Shown piece by piece: positions 56,836-64,000 of a stretch of 64,000 bases of DNA. Under the pieces are notes generated by a model. The model did no database searches and was not told the origin of the DNA. It saw only the letters and a program-made list of their open reading frames with translations. Position 1 is the first letter of the stretch. The number at the start of each line of letters is the position of its first letter. Position numbers and translations under genes: made by a program. The DNA is from Streptomyces sp. 11x1. Lineage in GTDB: Bacteria; Actinomycetota; Actinomycetes; Streptomycetales; Streptomycetaceae. Where the stretch lies: assembly GCF_032598905.1 (NCBI RefSeq), contig NZ_CP122458.1, positions 4,030,001 through 4,094,000 of the forward strand, given 5' to 3'.

Positions 56836-57699
56836 TCAGCAGCAGCCGGCCCCGGGTACCCCTGGCAGACTCCGCCGGTTCCGCGCCTCCCTGCTCCGCG
56901 CGGCCAGCAGCTCGTCCGCCGGGTACCCGACCTCCTCCAGGGTCAGCCCGTGCGGCCGTACGACATGCACGGCGGAGTCCCGTACGCCGGCGGCCAGCAC
57001 CTTCCCGGGCCATTCGGGCCCCCGGTGGCCGTCCCCCACGAACAGCAGGGCCCCGATCAGCGAGCGCACCATGTTGTGGCAGAAGGCGTCGGCCCGCACG
57101 GTGGCGGTGATGATCCCGTCGTCGCCCCGCACCAGGCTCAGCTCCTGCAGTGTGCGGATGGTGGTCGCCCCCTCCCGCCGCTTGCAGTACGCGGCGAAGT
57201 CGTGCTCCCCCAGCAGCCGCCGTGCCGCCTCGTTCATGGCGTCGACGTCCAGCGGCCAGTCGTGCCACAGGACGTGACCGCGCAGCAACGGATCGACACC
57301 GCCGGGGTTGTCGGTGACCCGGTAGGCGTACCGCCGCCAGATCGCCGAGAACCGCGCGTTGAAGCCGCTGGGCGCCTCCCTGAGCGCCCAGACCCGCACG
57401 TCCCTCGACAGACGCCCCGCGAGCCGCTTCAGCAGCTTCTCGTGGTGCTCACGCCAGACCGCCTCCGGCAGGTCCACGTGCGCCACCTGCCCCCGCGCGT
57501 GCACCCCGGCGTCCGTCCGCCCGGCCACGGTCAGCTCGAAGGTCTCCCGGGACCGCGTCACGGTCCGCAGGGCGTCCTCGATCTCCCCCTGCACGGTCCG
57601 CCGCCCGCCGGCCTGCTTGGCCCACCCGGAGAAGTCACTCCCGTCGTACGACAGATCGAGCCGCACACGGACGAACCCGGGCTGCACTTCGTCACTCAC
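56836..57699 (-). CDS. truA: tRNA pseudouridine(38-40) synthase TruA
   Basis: 287 residues. The catalytic Asp is in [27 protein letters not shown] opens the fold and [17 protein letters not shown] is conserved near the end. GTG start. It follows rplQ after a terminator hairpin, as in other actinobacteria, where it closes the ribosomal cluster. Confidence 0.96.
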   Translation of the reverse strand: MSDEVQPGFVRVRLDLSYDGSDFSGWAKQAGGRRTVQGEIEDALRTVTRSRETFELTVAGRTDAGVHARGQVAHVDLPEAVWREHHEKLLKRLAGRLSRDVRVWALREAPSGFNARFSAIWRRYAYRVTDNPGGVDPLLRGHVLWHDWPLDVDAMNEAARRLLGEHDFAAYCKRREGATTIRTLQELSLVRGDDGIITATVRADAFCHNMVRSLIGALLFVGDGHRGPEWPGKVLAAGVRDSAVHVVRPHGLTLEEVGYPADELLAARSREARNRRSLPGVPGAGCC

Positions 57700-57724
57700 T
57701 CCTGAATCCTCCCAGGTACAAAAA

Positions 57725-57756
57725 AGTGGGCCCGCTCCCTAAGGAACGGGCCCACT
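57725..57756 (-). terminator. Rho-independent terminator after rplQ
   Basis: AGTGGGCCCG pairs with CGGGCCCACT; on the minus strand the stem is followed by a run of T. It lies about 90 bases after rplQ and 26 bases before truA, so truA expression needs read-through or its own promoter. Confidence 0.88.
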
Positions 57757-57774
57757 CAAACGCGCCCCGTTTTT

Positions 57775-57797
57775 AGGGGCGCGGGGAACTGCGCGAC
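57775..57797 (+). repeat. Dispersed element copy E
   Basis: Same element, sense orientation minus, 47 nt past the rplQ stop. Its CGCGCCCC end forms a perfect 8-bp hairpin with 57761-57768. Confidence 0.88.
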
Positions 57798-57843
57798 CAG
57801 CCACAACGAACCCGCAGCCGAAAACGCAGCCCCCCGCGGAGCG

Positions 57844-58350
57844 CTACGCGTCCTTGGACTCCTCGGCAGCCTCGTCCGCGCTGTCGTCAGCCTTGGTGGT
57901 GTCCACCTTGGCCTCAGCGGCAGGCGTCTCCGCGTCCTTGGCGGCACGCTTGGTGGCGGCCTCGGCCTCGCCCGTGGCCTCCTGCGCGACGGTCAGCGCC
58001 TCGACCAGCTCGATGACAGCCATGGGCGCGTTGTCGCCACGACGGTTACCGATCTTGGTGATCCGGGTGTAGCCACCCGGACGGTTCTCGTACCGCGGGC
58101 CGATCTCGGTGAAGAGCGTGTGCACGACGCTCTTGTCCGTGATGACCTGGAGCACCTGGCGGCGGTTGTGAAGGTCGCCCTTCTTCGCCTTGGTGACCAG
58201 ACGCTCGGCGTACGGCCGCAGACGGCGGGCCTTCGCCTCGGTGGTGGTGATGCGGCCGTGCTCGAAGAGCGACTTCGCGAGGTTCGCGAGAAGCAGCTTC
58301 TCGTGCGCGGCACTGCCGCCCAGACGGGCACCCTTGGTGGGCTTCGGCAT
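57844..58350 (-). CDS. rplQ: 50S ribosomal protein L17
   Basis: 168 residues. Core [18 protein letters not shown] to [20 protein letters not shown] (about 1-117), then an Ala/Glu/Asp-rich C-terminal extension of about 50 residues ending EESKDA, typical of streptomycetes. 186 bp after rpoA. Confidence 0.97.
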   Translation of the reverse strand: MPKPTKGARLGGSAAHEKLLLANLAKSLFEHGRITTTEAKARRLRPYAERLVTKAKKGDLHNRRQVLQVITDKSVVHTLFTEIGPRYENRPGGYTRITKIGNRRGDNAPMAVIELVEALTVAQEATGEAEAATKRAAKDAETPAAEAKVDTTKADDSADEAAEESKDA

Positions 58351-58465
58351 GGTGTTTCTCCTAGGTGTCTGCCCCGGCCGTACCAGGTACCGGGGTCAGT
58401 ATCTGAGCAAGCGGTCGCCTGTCAGAGATCCGGACGACAAGCCCCGAAGGGGCGAGTCGCCCGGA

Positions 58466-58488
58466 AGGGGCGCGGGGAACTGCGCGAC
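58466..58488 (+). repeat. Dispersed element copy F
   Basis: Same element, sense orientation minus, 49 nt past the rpoA stop, running into a CGCCC/GGGCG hairpin. Confidence 0.88.
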
Positions 58489-58536
58489 AATCCACAGCGC
58501 GCCCGCACCCGAGTACGGACCGTTTGGCCCGAGCTC

Positions 58537-59559
58537 TTAGTACTGCTCGGTCTCCACGAACCCGGCGTCCGCGTCGTCGTCCGCGCCGAAGGCGTCCGCG
58601 GCAGCGGTCGGGTCGAATCCGGGCGGGCTGTCCTTCAGGGCCAGGCCCATGCCGGCCAGCTTCGCCTTGACCTCGTCGATCGACTTCGCACCGAAGTTAC
58701 GGATGTCGAGCAGGTCGGCCTCGGAGCGCGCGACCAGCTCACCCACGGAGTGGATGCCCTCACGCTTGAGGCAGTTGTACGACCGAACGGTGAGCTCGAG
58801 CTCCTCGATCGGCAGCGCCAGATCAGCGGCCAGGGCGGCGTCCGTCGGGGACGGACCCATGTCGATGCCCTCGGCGTCGATGTTGAGCTCACGGGCGAGA
58901 CCGAAGAGCTCGACCAGCGTCTTACCGGCGGAGGCCATGGCGTCACGGGGACGCATCGCCTGCTTGGTCTCGACGTCGACGATCAGCTTGTCGAAGTCGG
59001 TGCGCTGCTCGACACGCGTGGCCTCGACCTTGTACGTGACCTTGAGAACCGGCGAGTAGATGGAGTCGACCGGGATACGGCCGATCTCCTGGCCCACCTG
59101 CTTGTTCTGCACGGCGGAGACGTAACCGCGGCCACGCTCGACCGTCAGCTCCATCTCCAGCTTGCCCTTGCCGTTGAGCGTGGCGAGGACCAGGTCGGGG
59201 TTGTGCACCTCGACACCGGCCGGGGGCGCGATGTCGGCGGCGGTGACCAGCCCCGGGCCCTGCTTGCGCAGGTACATCACGACCGGCTCGTCGTGCTCCG
59301 AGGAGACGACCAGCTGCTTGATGTTGAGGATCAGGTCGGTGACGTCCTCCTTGACGCCCGGCACGGTGGTGAACTCGTGCAGGACACCGTCGATCCGGAT
59401 GCTGGTGACAGCAGCGCCGGGGATCGACGACAGGAGCGTGCGACGGAGGCTGTTGCCGAGGGTGTAGCCGAAGCCCGGCTCCAGCGGCTCGATCACGAAC
59501 CGGGAGCGGAACTCGTCGACGACCTCTTCGGTCAACGAGGGACGCTGAGCGATCAGCAT
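58537..59559 (-). CDS. rpoA: DNA-directed RNA polymerase alpha subunit
   Basis: 340 residues. N-terminal dimerisation domain ([20 protein letters not shown]) and C-terminal domain ([35 protein letters not shown]) that contacts UP elements and activators. The length matches Streptomyces. Between rpsK and rplQ; rpsD, which sits next to rpoA in many bacteria, is absent. Confidence 0.98.
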   Translation of the reverse strand: MLIAQRPSLTEEVVDEFRSRFVIEPLEPGFGYTLGNSLRRTLLSSIPGAAVTSIRIDGVLHEFTTVPGVKEDVTDLILNIKQLVVSSEHDEPVVMYLRKQGPGLVTAADIAPPAGVEVHNPDLVLATLNGKGKLEMELTVERGRGYVSAVQNKQVGQEIGRIPVDSIYSPVLKVTYKVEATRVEQRTDFDKLIVDVETKQAMRPRDAMASAGKTLVELFGLARELNIDAEGIDMGPSPTDAALAADLALPIEELELTVRSYNCLKREGIHSVGELVARSEADLLDIRNFGAKSIDEVKAKLAGMGLALKDSPPGFDPTAAADAFGADDDADAGFVETEQY

Positions 59560-59618
59560 GTGGTGATCCTTCTGTCAGGGGCGCCCGCTATTTGACGCCC
59601 TGATTTGTTACAAGGGTA

Positions 59619-59652
59619 CGGGCGATACGACCCGAAGGAGCCGTACCGCCCG
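59619..59652 (-). promoter_or_regulatory. Hairpin in the rpsK-rpoA gap
   Basis: CGGGCGATACG and CGTACCGCCCG pair with one mismatch. It occupies the 136-bp space between rpsK and rpoA; no U tract follows, so it could be an attenuator, processing site or partial terminator. Confidence 0.45.
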
Positions 59653-59695
59653 AAAACCTCAGACCAAGCGGCCTGCGTCGAAGATCTGCGAAAGA

Positions 59696-60100
59696 TCAGA
59701 CGCGGCGGCGCTTGGGCGGACGGCAGCCGTTGTGCGGGGTGGGCGTGACGTCCTGGATGGAGCCGACCTCGAGACCGGTCGCCTGCAGCGAACGGATGGC
59801 CGTCTCACGACCCGAGCCCGGGCCCTTGACGAACACGTCGACCTTGCGCATGCCGTGCTCCTGCGCGCGACGGGCGGCCGACTCGGCGGCCATCTGCGCG
59901 GCGAACGGCGTGGACTTCCGGGAGCCCTTGAAGCCGACGTGGCCGGCGGAGGCCCAGGAGATCACGTTGCCCGAGGGGTCCGTGATGGAGACGATCGTGT
60001 TGTTGAACGTGCTCTTGATGTGCGCGTGGCCGTGAGCGACGTTCTTCTTTTCCTTGCGGCGCACCTTCTTGGCAGCGCCCTGACGACCCTTGGGGGGCAT
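59696..60100 (-). CDS. rpsK: 30S ribosomal protein S11
   Basis: 134 residues. [18 protein letters not shown] and the C-terminal [18 protein letters not shown] are diagnostic. It is 70 bp after rpsM in the usual order. Confidence 0.98.
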   Translation of the reverse strand: MPPKGRQGAAKKVRRKEKKNVAHGHAHIKSTFNNTIVSITDPSGNVISWASAGHVGFKGSRKSTPFAAQMAAESAARRAQEHGMRKVDVFVKGPGSGRETAIRSLQATGLEVGSIQDVTPTPHNGCRPPKRRRV

Positions 60101-60170
60101 CTACTAACTCCTACGGGGAGGTGGTCGGTCCTACAGCGAAGACCGCTGATGAAGCGTTGTCCGCTGAGGA

Positions 60171-60551
60171 CTACTTCTTGCCCGGCTTCTTCTTACCGGC
60201 GATGGCGCGACGCGGGCCCTTGCGGGTGCGAGCGTTGGTGCTGGTGCGCTGACCGCGGACGGGCAGACCACGACGGTGACGGAGACCCTGGTAGCAGCCG
60301 ATCTCGACCTTGCGGCGGATGTCGGCCTGGATCTCGCGACGGAGGTCACCCTCGGTCTTGATGTTGTTGTCCACGTACTCGCGGATCGCGACGAGCTGCT
60401 CCTCGGAGAGGTCGCGAACGCGGGTGTTCGGGTTGACGCCGGTCGCTGCCAGCGTCTCCTGGGAGAGGGTCCGGCCGATGCCGAACACATAGGTGAGGGC
60501 GACCTCCACGCGCTTGTCGCGCGGGATGTCAACACCGGAAACGCGTGCCAT
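60171..60551 (-). CDS. rpsM: 30S ribosomal protein S13
   Basis: 126 residues. [20 protein letters not shown] opens it and [20 protein letters not shown] is conserved. Its basic tail ends GKKKPGKK. Confidence 0.98.
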   Translation of the reverse strand: MARVSGVDIPRDKRVEVALTYVFGIGRTLSQETLAATGVNPNTRVRDLSEEQLVAIREYVDNNIKTEGDLRREIQADIRRKVEIGCYQGLRHRRGLPVRGQRTSTNARTRKGPRRAIAGKKKPGKK

Positions 60552-60748
60552 TCAATGGCTCCTGGTGATTGTCGGAGGTCTTCCGCAGAACCGGCTCCCG
60601 GCCGCCGTACCAGGTACGAACCGGGTCCCCGGCCTCCGAGCCGGGGGTGTCAGACGCCGTGCGGCGCCTGGGTCCTGCGTATGAACAATTCAGCTCGCGT
60701 CGCGCGAATCCCTGCGATGAAGATGCAGAGGGAGTGGTCGTACGTGCG

Positions 60749-60862
60749 TCAGCCCTGGCGCTGCTTGTGGCGCGGGTTCTCGCAGATGACCATGACCCGA
60801 CCGTGACGGCGGATCACCCTGCACTTGTCGCAGATCTTCTTGACGCTCGGCTTGACCTTCAT
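60749..60862 (-). CDS. rpmJ: 50S ribosomal protein L36
   Basis: 37 residues, [20 protein letters not shown] to NPRHKQRQG, with the Cys/His zinc ribbon (CDKC, then C and H). This is the zinc-binding (C+) form. It lies between infA and rpsM as in most bacteria. Confidence 0.98.
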   Translation of the reverse strand: MKVKPSVKKICDKCRVIRRHGRVMVICENPRHKQRQG

Positions 60863-60935
60863 GGGGTGAGGTTCTCCGGGTCAGTGCCACCACCCGCGTC
60901 CCGGAAGACCGGGGCACGGAGAGCGGGGGCAAGAT

Positions 60936-61157
60936 CTACTTGTAGCGGTAGACGATCCGGCCACGCGTCAGGTCGTACGGAGACAGCTCCACCACGACCC
61001 GGTCGTCAGGGAGGATGCGGATGTAGTGCATACGCATCTTGCCGCTGATGTGTGCCAGGACCTGGTGGCCGTTCTGGAGCTCGACCTTGAACATGGCGTT
61101 CGGCAGAGACTCGACGACAGTGCCCTCGATCTCGATGGCACCTTGCTTCTTGGCCAC
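60936..61157 (-). CDS. infA: Translation initiation factor IF-1
   Basis: 73 residues, OB fold: [39 protein letters not shown] start with a Gly/Ala-coding run upstream not translated. First in the infA-rpmJ-rpsM-rpsK order. Confidence 0.98.
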   Translation of the reverse strand: MAKKQGAIEIEGTVVESLPNAMFKVELQNGHQVLAHISGKMRMHYIRILPDDRVVVELSPYDLTRGRIVYRYK

Positions 61158-61327
61158 GCTTCGCCCTTCGAATCGACTACCTTGATCGACTCCGCGTAAC
61201 CGAATGAGGACACACGGAAACACGAGAGCCGACGAGTCAGTCTACGCCAGGGCCTCCAGAAACACGAATTCGGTATGCATGCCCAAGGCTGAAGATCCTT
61301 ACGCCGCCCCGCAGGAGCGCCCTTGAA

Positions 61328-61350
61328 AGGGGCGCGGGGAACTGCGCGAC
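61328..61350 (+). repeat. Dispersed element copy G
   Basis: Same element, sense orientation minus, 38 nt past the map stop, followed by a GCGCCC/GGGCGC hairpin. Confidence 0.88.
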
Positions 61351-61387
61351 CAGCCCCCCCACCGGACCCGCACCCGGCAACGAACCC

Positions 61388-62224
61388 TCAGCCCACCGGA
61401 TCCGGAGCCGCAGTGATCCCGTACTCCGCCAGCTTCGCCTTGCCCCCGTCGGGAGCCGTCAGCACAAGCGGCCCCTGCTCGGTCAGGGCGACCGAGTGCT
61501 CCCAGTGCGACGACCACGTCCCGTCCGTCGTCACCACGGTCCAGTCGTCCGCCAGGACCTCCGTCTTCGGCGTCCCCAGCGACACCATCGGCTCGATCGC
61601 GAGGCAGAAGCCGGGCACCAGCTTCGGTCCCTTCCCCCGCCGCCGCTCGACGTAGTTCAGCAGATGCGGGTCCATGTGCATCTCGGTCCCGATGCCGTGG
61701 CCGCCGTAGTCCTCGACGATCCCGTACTTCCCGCCGCCCGGCTTCGGCTGCCGGCGGATGTACGTCTCGATGGCCCGCGAGACGTCGACGAGCCGGTTCC
61801 CCTGCTTCATCGCGGCGATCCCGGCCCACATGGACTCCTCGGTCACCCGCGACAGCTCGATCAGCTCCGGAGCGTGCCCGGACCCCACGAACGCGGTGTA
61901 GGCGGCGTCACCGTGCCAGCCGTCGATGATCGCGCCGCAGTCGATGGAGATGATGTCGCCGTCCTTCAGGACGACCTCGTCGCTCGGGATGCCATGGACC
62001 ACGACCTCGTTCACCGAGGTGCAGATCGTCGCCGGGAAGCCGCCGTACCCGAGGAAGTTCGACTTGGCCCCGTGCTCCGCGAGAACCTTGCGGGCGACCT
62101 CGTCGAGATCCTTCGTGGAGGCACCCGGCACGGCGGCCTCCCGGGTGGCCGCGTGGATGGCGGCGACGACCAGCCCCGCCTCACGCATCTTGGCGATCTG
62201 CTCGGGACTCTTGATCTGCACCAT
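61388..62224 (-). CDS. map: Methionine aminopeptidase, type I
   Basis: 278 residues. It removes initiator Met. Metal ligands appear in SIDCGAIIDGWHGDAAYTA, GHGIGTEMH, AIEPMV and the final Glu in ALTEQGP. Start ATG 62224. It follows adk after 129 bp, with a hairpin between. Confidence 0.97.
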   Translation of the reverse strand: MVQIKSPEQIAKMREAGLVVAAIHAATREAAVPGASTKDLDEVARKVLAEHGAKSNFLGYGGFPATICTSVNEVVVHGIPSDEVVLKDGDIISIDCGAIIDGWHGDAAYTAFVGSGHAPELIELSRVTEESMWAGIAAMKQGNRLVDVSRAIETYIRRQPKPGGGKYGIVEDYGGHGIGTEMHMDPHLLNYVERRRGKGPKLVPGFCLAIEPMVSLGTPKTEVLADDWTVVTTDGTWSSHWEHSVALTEQGPLVLTAPDGGKAKLAEYGITAAPDPVG

Positions 62225-62303
62225 GGGGGCCTGCGCTCTCCGTCTTCCTTGTCGTCCACGAGGCACGGGATCTCGTTCTCGCGTTTTTGCCTACACAACA
62301 GTA

Positions 62304-62336
62304 CGGCCGCGGCGCCCCTCACGGGCACCGCGGCCG
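62304..62336. promoter_or_regulatory. Hairpin between adk and map
   Basis: Perfect 9-bp arms CGGCCGCGG / CCGCGGCCG, extended by inner CGCCCC/GGGC pairing, 18 bases past the adk stop. There is no U tract; it is a possible partial terminator or mRNA stabiliser. Confidence 0.5.
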
Positions 62337-62353
62337 ACGTACCGACCGACGAC

Positions 62354-63016
62354 CTACTGGTCGTCGTCCTCGCGCTTGAGCGCCTCCATGGCGCGCTGGG
62401 TGACTTCCTCCACCGGACCGAGCGCCGAGATCGTCACCACGAGGCCCTGGGCCTTGTAGTAGTCGATGATCGGCTCGGTCTGGGTGTGGTAGACCTCCAG
62501 GCGCTTGCGGACGGTCTCCTCGGAGTCGTCGTCACGCTGGTACAGCTCGCCGCCACAGACGTCGCAGACGCCCTCCTGCTTCGGCTTCTTGTACGTGACG
62601 TGGAAGACGTGGGCGGAGTCGTTGCGGCAGATGCGACGGCCGGCGATCCGCTTGACGACCTCGTCCTCGGGGACCTCCAGGTCCAGCACCGCGTCCAGGT
62701 TCATGGACTCTTCCTGGAGCGTCACGTCCAGCGCCTCGGCCTGCGAGACGTTGCGCGGGAAGCCGTCGAGCAGAAAGCCGTGCTCGGCGTCCGGCTGCTC
62801 CATGCGGTCCTTGGCCATCGCGATGGTGACCTCGTCCGGCACCAGCTCGCCCTTGTCCATGTAGGACTTCGCGAGTTTGCCGAGCTCCGTCTGCTTGCTG
62901 ATGTTGGCCCGGAACAGGTCGCCCGTGGAGATGTGCGGGATCGACAGGTTCTGTGCCAGGAACGCGGCCTGCGTTCCCTTGCCCGCACCCGGCGGCCCGA
63001 CGAGGACGATTCGCAT
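62354..63016 (-). CDS. adk: Adenylate kinase
   Basis: 220 residues. P-loop [16 protein letters not shown]-binding region and LID domain with [16 protein letters not shown]. The first half of the zinc knuckle reads CRND instead of CRNC, so the metal site is C/D/C/C. Its ATG overlaps the secY stop by one base (TGATG), so translation is coupled. Confidence 0.97.
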   Translation of the reverse strand: MRIVLVGPPGAGKGTQAAFLAQNLSIPHISTGDLFRANISKQTELGKLAKSYMDKGELVPDEVTIAMAKDRMEQPDAEHGFLLDGFPRNVSQAEALDVTLQEESMNLDAVLDLEVPEDEVVKRIAGRRICRNDSAHVFHVTYKKPKQEGVCDVCGGELYQRDDDSEETVRKRLEVYHTQTEPIIDYYKAQGLVVTISALGPVEEVTQRAMEALKREDDDQ

Positions 63017-64000
63017 CAGCGGAGGAACCCTTCGTAATTGCGCTGCTGGAGCTGGCTCTCGATCTGCTTCACCGTCTCCAGACCCACACCCACGATGATC
63101 AGGATGCTGGTTCCGCCGAACGGGAAGTTGGCGTTTGCCCCGAAACCGGCCAACGCCATTGTCGGCACGAGAGCGATCAGACCCAGGTACAGCGAACCCG
63201 GCCAGGTGATCCGGTTGAGTACGTAGCTCAGGTACTCAGCGGTCGGTCGGCCAGCCCGGATGCCCGGGATGAAGCCACCATACTTCTTCATGTTGTCCGC
63301 GACTTCCTCGGGGTTGAACGAGATGGCCACGTAGAAGAAGGCGAAGAAGATGATGAGGAAGAAGTAGAGCGTGACGTGAGCCGGCGCTGCCGTGTCGGCC
63401 AGGTTTGCCTTGACCCAATTCGCCCAACCCGCTGTGGAGTTGGAGAACTGCACGATGAGCGCCGGGATGTAGAGCAGCGACGAGGCGAAGATCACAGGGA
63501 TGATGCCGGCCTGGTTGACCTTCAACGGGATGTAGGTCGAGGTGCCACCGTAGGAACGGCGGCCGATCATACGCTTCGCGTACTGGACCGGAATACGGCG
63601 CTGGGCCTGCTCGACGAAGACCACCAGTGCGACCATGACCAAGCCGACGGCGATGACGGTGCCGAACTCGATCCAGCCGCCCGCCAGGTCGCCCTGCTCC
63701 TTGATCGCCCAGAGGGCGGCCGGGAAGGTGGCGGCGATCGAGATGAACATCAGGATCGACATGCCGTTGCCGATGCCGCGGTCGGTGATCAGCTCACCGA
63801 GCCACATGACGAGGGCCGTACCGGCGGTCATGGTGATGACCATGACCATGGTGGCGAAGATGGAATCGTCGGGGACGATCATGCCGGCCTGCGCACAGCC
63901 GCTGAAGAGCGAGCCGCTGCGGGCGGTGGCGACGAGGCCGGTGCCCTGGAGGACCGCGAGGGCGACCGTCAGGTAACGCGTGTACTGCGTGATCTTCGCC
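63016..64000 (-). CDS. secY: Protein translocase subunit SecY (5' end outside window)
   Basis: The last 328 or so residues of the translocon channel protein; the N-terminal about 110 residues lie beyond the window. Conserved segments: [25 protein letters not shown]-type loop ([20 protein letters not shown]), [19 protein letters not shown] and a final [16 protein letters not shown]. The frame is open to base 64000 with good homology ([19 protein letters not shown]). Confidence 0.97.
   Translation of the reverse strand, partial: AKITQYTRYLTVALAVLQGTGLVATARSGSLFSGCAQAGMIVPDDSIFATMVMVITMTAGTALVMWLGELITDRGIGNGMSILMFISIAATFPAALWAIKEQGDLAGGWIEFGTVIAVGLVMVALVVFVEQAQRRIPVQYAKRMIGRRSYGGTSTYIPLKVNQAGIIPVIFASSLLYIPALIVQFSNSTAGWANWVKANLADTAAPAHVTLYFFLIIFFAFFYVAISFNPEEVADNMKKYGGFIPGIRAGRPTAEYLSYVLNRITWPGSLYLGLIALVPTMALAGFGANANFPFGGTSILIIVGVGLETVKQIESQLQQRNYEGFLR

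Overview
The window is a very GC-rich actinobacterial chromosome segment, almost certainly Streptomyces core genome. Evidence: third codon positions are nearly all G/C, GTG starts are common, whiD, bldM and an shbA-type sigma gene sit side by side, and GroEL ends in a His-rich tail. Gene order matches, from memory, the Streptomyces coelicolor region running from the guaB/bldM/whiD block to the ribosomal alpha operon. No prophage, conjugative element, CRISPR array, tRNA or rRNA gene was seen.

Layout. (1) 0.4-7.7 kb: three co-oriented membrane Ser/Thr kinase genes. The two outer ones look active; the middle one is a pseudokinase with a huge activation-loop insert. All three end in a similar extracytoplasmic domain. 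(2) 7.9-14.4 kb: glpD, a nucleotide-sugar dehydrogenase homologue lacking its catalytic Cys, a GuaB3-type protein lacking the IMPDH Cys, and canonical guaB. (3) 14.6-16.8 kb: developmental hub of shbA, bldM and divergent whiD, with a sequence matching the sigma-BldN promoter consensus upstream of bldM. (4) 16.8-20.2 kb: LysR regulator, MOSC protein, SDR, and an ABM/ester-cyclase-like protein. (5) 20.3-22.5 kb: groES-groEL1 behind two CIRCE operators. (6) 22.5-30 kb: two paralogous deacetylase-like lipoproteins separated by a 144-bp tandem repeat, a THUMP-like methyltransferase, an ECF42 sigma factor with its DGPF partner, an LCP protein and a cellulose-binding-domain relic.

(7) 30.3-37.4 kb: a possible TnpB/omega-RNA relic, then a LacI regulator divergent from a sugar ABC importer (binding protein plus two permeases, no ATPase) and a GH3 glycosidase, an arrangement like bxl (xylobiose) clusters. 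(8) 37.4-39.6 kb: a Scr1-type HTH/DUF397 pair, a membrane protein and a small protein. (9) 39.6-54 kb: tsaD-rimI-tsaB and tsaE (tRNA t6A synthesis), alr, glmS, acpS, nnrD, coaA, a DUF389 relic and glmM. With alr, glmS and glmM together this is a cell-wall precursor and cofactor block. (10) 54-64 kb: rpsI-rplM, a small secreted protein, a membrane protein, then truA, rplQ, rpoA, rpsK, rpsM, rpmJ, infA, map, adk and the 3' part of secY, all on the minus strand. rpsD is absent from its usual place between rpsK and rpoA.

Cross-cutting signals. A 20-23 bp element occurs seven times; six copies lie 38-128 nt beyond a stop codon in the same sense orientation, several running into a hairpin. Several proteins keep a family fold but have lost catalytic residues (pseudokinase, sugar dehydrogenase, GuaB3, one deacetylase paralogue). 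All names rest on reading the translations; no database search was run.
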